A DNA stretch of 16,933 bases. Source: an uncultured Selenomonadaceae bacterium. Lineage in GTDB: Bacteria > Bacillota > Negativicutes > Selenomonadales > Selenomonadaceae. A program made the position numbers and the translations under genes. The DNA lies in assembly GCA_937902665.1 (NCBI GenBank), contig CALELM010000038.1, positions 1 to 16,933 of the forward strand, written 5' to 3'. The notes beneath the pieces were generated by a model. That model had not been told where the DNA came from and searched no databases. It saw only the letters and a program-made list of their open reading frames with translations. Positions 14,704-16,933 of this stretch are shown here, piece by piece (the first letter of the stretch is position 1; every line of letters begins with the position of its first letter).

Positions 14704-15264
14704 TCAGATTCCTTTCAAGTACAAGCACTCTTCCCGTCCATCTGCCGAAAGCACGACTCGATTCTCAAAAATCTCCTGAAGGATTCGACCATCAAATTCC
14801 TGCCCAACCCCCAAGGTTTTTGTTTCCTTCCCATTGCTCAAAATGGCAAGACTGCCATTTTGCCCAGATACGATTCCCTTCAGCTGCCAAGCCGTTTTCT
14901 CTGGTACCTGCACGGAAGAAGTCTTAGTGACTGCATCCTTCTTTTCATCAGAATGAGTTGCCTGCGCCGGCTTTGGCAATTTTTCCAAAGTTTCCTGTCT
15001 AGGAACCTCCTCATCCCTGCTTTCATGCAGCAGATGGAAAGGGTTGCGTATTTCCTTTGCCGCTTCCGCTTTTTCATCCCCCAAAATCTTCCACCGTCCC
15101 TTTGATGCAGGCTTCGCCTTCTCCCGTTCTGCCAATGACACCTTTTCACCCGCTTCCGATTGCGGTACGTCTCCTTCCCAAAAAAATACAAAAAAAGCCG
15201 CCAGCAGCACAGCCCCTGCTCCTGCCATAATTTTCTGCTTTTCCGAAAAGTCCATCATTTTCAT
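14704..15264 (-). CDS. PilP/GspC-like inner-membrane protein
   Basis: A 186-residue protein with a short cytoplasmic N-terminus, one membrane helix (about 10-28) and a charged, disordered periplasmic linker. IRNPFHLLHE near 72 is reminiscent of the RDPF motif that starts folded regions of PilP. The C-terminal domain (about 124-186) begins at WQLKGIVSGQNGSLAIL and continues with VGQEFDGRILQEIFENRVVL. It fits the small beta domain (HR/PilP type) that docks to the secretin. The ATG at 15262-15264 is preferred; the GTG at 15268-15270 is the alternative, and AGGTG and a G-run lie upstream of both. The gene directly precedes the secretin, consistent with an inner/outer membrane bridge. Assignment to pilus versus type II secretion is not possible from sequence alone. 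Confidence 0.75.
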   Translation of the reverse strand: MKMMDFSEKQKIMAGAGAVLLAAFFVFFWEGDVPQSEAGEKVSLAEREKAKPASKGRWKILGDEKAEAAKEIRNPFHLLHESRDEEVPRQETLEKLPKPAQATHSDEKKDAVTKTSSVQVPEKTAWQLKGIVSGQNGSLAILSNGKETKTLGVGQEFDGRILQEIFENRVVLSADGREECLYLKGI

Positions 15265-15299
15265 GCACACCTATCCCCCCTTCTGCAAAACTAGCAGGC

Positions 15300-15329
15300 A
15301 AAAAGCTCCGTCAGCATTGCTAACGGAGC
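15300..15329 (-). terminator. Terminator of pgi
   Basis: On the minus strand an 11-bp stem (15319-15329 with 15305-15315, one T-G wobble) with a 3-nt loop is followed by TTTTT. It lies 23 nt past the pgi stop and about 35 nt before the start of the PilP-like gene. It separates pgi from the secretin unit. Confidence 0.9.
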
Positions 15330-15352
15330 CAATCACCCAAAACGGTAAAACC

Positions 15353-16807
15353 TTATTTACTTGCCTTGACCTTCTGAAGCATTGGTCCCATGATACGCTT
15401 GTAAGCCTCAACGCCCGGCTGGTTGAAGGCATCTACGTTTGCAAGCTCACCCTCGTATGCAACGGACATCGCAAGCATGTACAGAAGCTCTCCAAGATGA
15501 TATGCATTCAGCTCAGGAAGCGTGAAGCATGCATTGTAACGCTGGTTGGAGGACAGTGCATCCGCATTGGACTGGCGAGCGACCTCCAGTGCCTCGCCAA
15601 GCGTTACGCCAGAGATATCTGCCAGCTTCTGTGCCTCAGGGAACACATTCGGAATCGTGAGATCATTTTCCCACTTGCCAAGCTTAATGAACTGGACTAC
15701 CTTGTCAAGTGCACCCTCCTGATGCTGCTGCGTCTGGGAATGCATGTCCGTCGTGCCGACAGCCACCAGCGGAGTACGTCCGTAGCACACTTCCTTGCCG
15801 TCCTTGTCCTGCTGCTTTCCGAGGGATTCTGCGAGAAGCTGGATATACCATTCGGAAACGGACTTCAGGTAATCGCCGTAAACCATCATAACCTCAATGT
15901 TGCGGCCATGCTTTTCCGATGCCAAGAACTTGAGTGCTGCATTGAGCATCGCAGGATTCTGCCAAACATCATCGTTCTGGCAAGCCTCGTCCATAGCCTT
16001 TGCACCATCCAAGAATGCCTGAATGTCAAAGCCGACACATGCCGCAAGCGTAAGACCGACCTCGCAGAAAATGGAGAAACGTCCGCCTACGCCATCCGGA
16101 ACGCTGTAAGTAGGCCAGCCCTTGTCCGTAGCAAGCTTCTTGAGGAGCGTTGGCTTCTCCTCGTTCGGATCGGTAACAGCTACGACATCCACATCAATGT
16201 TCGCATATTTTTGGAGCGCATCATAAATGACCATGAAGTTGGACATCGTATCGAGCGTTCCGCCAGACTTGGAAATGACGAGCAGAAGAACCTTCGAGTT
16301 ACGATTCTCGTGAGCCTTCGTGCAGTCAGCCATCTTTTCGAGATGCTGGATCAAATCGCCCGTGCGGCGGGAATCAATGTTATTTCCGCTGAAATAAATC
16401 TTCGGGAAACCATTGCGCTCCTCCTTGGACTTTGCATTCCAGAACTCGCCGCAATGAACATCAAAAATGACCTTGTTTCCAAGGTAGGAACCACCAATAC
16501 CAAGGGACACCACCGCATCCACCTTGTTCTGGACTCGATCCGTAAGCTCCTTGAGATGTGCCATGGAAGCCGGCGAATTCAAATTCCCTTCCTTGATGTA
16601 AGGAAGCTGGGAAAACAGAACCTTTTCCGGATTGCCATCCTTGGAAAGATGTGCCTTGATAAAGCCTGTCTCCCGCATGACCTTCATTGCCTCATGCGCC
16701 TTCTTCAAGTCAGCCTCAATAGACTTCAGCTCAGCCTCCGTCACCTTTCCTTCCCCGTAAAGATTCTCGTAATCAAAATCAAAACCGGATTGCAACTTCA
16801 AACTCAT
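15353..16807 (-). CDS. pgi: Glucose-6-phosphate isomerase
   Basis: Interconverts glucose-6-phosphate and fructose-6-phosphate in glycolysis and gluconeogenesis. The protein has 484 residues, within the range of the shorter bacterial PGI type. The sugar-phosphate loop SKSGGT is at 179-184 and GGRFSIF at 241-247. The substrate-binding GIGGSYLGN is at 103-111, and the segment HQEGALDKVVQFI carries the conserved Glu/Lys region. The ATG (16805-16807) is preceded by AGGAG with a slightly long spacing of about 10 nt. It is monocistronic, with its own promoter and a strong terminator. Two inverted repeats lie in its upstream region. Confidence 0.96.
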   Translation of the reverse strand: MSLKLQSGFDFDYENLYGEGKVTEAELKSIEADLKKAHEAMKVMRETGFIKAHLSKDGNPEKVLFSQLPYIKEGNLNSPASMAHLKELTDRVQNKVDAVVSLGIGGSYLGNKVIFDVHCGEFWNAKSKEERNGFPKIYFSGNNIDSRRTGDLIQHLEKMADCTKAHENRNSKVLLLVISKSGGTLDTMSNFMVIYDALQKYANIDVDVVAVTDPNEEKPTLLKKLATDKGWPTYSVPDGVGGRFSIFCEVGLTLAACVGFDIQAFLDGAKAMDEACQNDDVWQNPAMLNAALKFLASEKHGRNIEVMMVYGDYLKSVSEWYIQLLAESLGKQQDKDGKEVCYGRTPLVAVGTTDMHSQTQQHQEGALDKVVQFIKLGKWENDLTIPNVFPEAQKLADISGVTLGEALEVARQSNADALSSNQRYNACFTLPELNAYHLGELLYMLAMSVAYEGELANVDAFNQPGVEAYKRIMGPMLQKVKASK

Positions 16808-16837
16808 TATTTACACGCTCCTTTTAGTTTATTCATC

Positions 16838-16855
16838 CGCATGGCATAACATGCG
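16838..16855. promoter_or_regulatory. 18-bp dyad in the pgi leader (possible operator)
   Basis: CGCATG (16838-16843) and CATGCG (16850-16855) form a perfect 6-bp inverted repeat with a 6-nt spacer. It lies between the predicted pgi start point and its ribosome binding site. The size fits a dimeric repressor site, but a small RNA hairpin is equally possible. Confidence 0.3.
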
Positions 16856-16879
16856 AAAACGATACTCACATACGTCTGT

Positions 16880-16909
16880 ATTATAACGCCATTGTTCAAG
16901 AAAATGCAA
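16880..16909 (-). promoter_or_regulatory. Promoter of pgi
   Basis: On the minus strand a perfect TATAAT (16880-16885) is preceded, 18 nt away, by TTGCAT (16904-16909), a weak -35 box. The predicted leader is about 66 nt. The -35 box is embedded in an inverted repeat with 8-bp arms (16900-16907 and 16913-16920). Confidence 0.6.
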
Positions 16910-16933
16910 TAAGCATTTTCCCTCCAATTTGCG

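Noticed and set aside
15044..16849. 601-codon plus-strand open frame opposite pgi and the PilP-like gene
   Set aside because: It is the complement of well-supported genes, has no family-like motifs and no ribosome binding site, and spans the pgi terminator. It is a codon-bias shadow.
1..16933. CRISPR arrays, insertion sequences, prophage or defence systems
   Set aside because: I saw no regularly spaced direct repeats, no transposase with flanking inverted repeats, no integrase or phage structural gene, and no toxin-antitoxin pair. The content is housekeeping plus envelope and chemotaxis genes.

Overview
The window looks like a chromosomal segment of a diderm Firmicute of the class Negativicutes, probably a Selenomonas-like organism; this placement is inference. 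The promoters (TTGACA/TAAAAT type), strong GGAGG ribosome binding sites, DegU-like response regulator and NfnAB-type ferredoxin transhydrogenase are typical of anaerobic Firmicutes. The secretin with a PilP/GspC-like partner implies an outer membrane. Nearly all protein genes lie on the minus strand, so transcription runs from high to low coordinates. The window is mostly ordinary housekeeping sequence. I found no CRISPR array, insertion sequence, prophage or defence island.

Layout, in the direction of transcription: (1) pgi (16807-15353) has its own promoter and a strong terminator at 15300-15329. (2) A two-gene unit follows, a PilP/GspC-like inner-membrane protein and a secretin (15264-13351). 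(3) An orphan DegU/NarL-type response regulator (13259-12588) has a near-consensus promoter that overlaps the secretin stop codon, and a strong terminator. (4) A strong promoter at 12482-12510 drives a MetF-like gene starting at TTG, then nfnA and nfnB (12432-9399), ended by a very strong hairpin at 9322-9371. (5) The stretch 8855-9398 holds only a small plus-strand remnant resembling the tail of an Rpn-type nuclease/transposase, plus the upstream region of a chemoreceptor. (6) A single-Cache methyl-accepting chemotaxis protein (8854-7160) is followed by a terminator-like hairpin. (7) An extended -10 promoter at 7017-7046 starts the tetrapyrrole operon: precorrin-2 dehydrogenase, hemA, hemC, cobA-hemD fusion, hemB, hemL (6980-341). 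(8) A tRNA-Pro(GGG) with its own promoter and terminator follows, converging with the last 16 codons of a plus-strand gene cut by the window edge.

How the genes work together: the operon makes uroporphyrinogen III from glutamyl-tRNA (HemA, HemL, HemB, HemC, HemD). It then adds the first two steps of the siroheme/corrinoid branch, the methyltransferase half of the CobA-HemD fusion and the NAD-dependent precorrin-2 dehydrogenase. No protoheme-branch gene (hemE, hemN and so on) is present here. NfnAB would balance NADH, NADPH and reduced ferredoxin, and shares a transcript with a MetF-like folate enzyme. The points most worth a second look are the 158-nt out-of-phase overlap of hemA with hemC, an Ala where precorrin-2 dehydrogenases normally carry a catalytic Asp, the isolated PilP/secretin pair, and the metF-nfnAB linkage.
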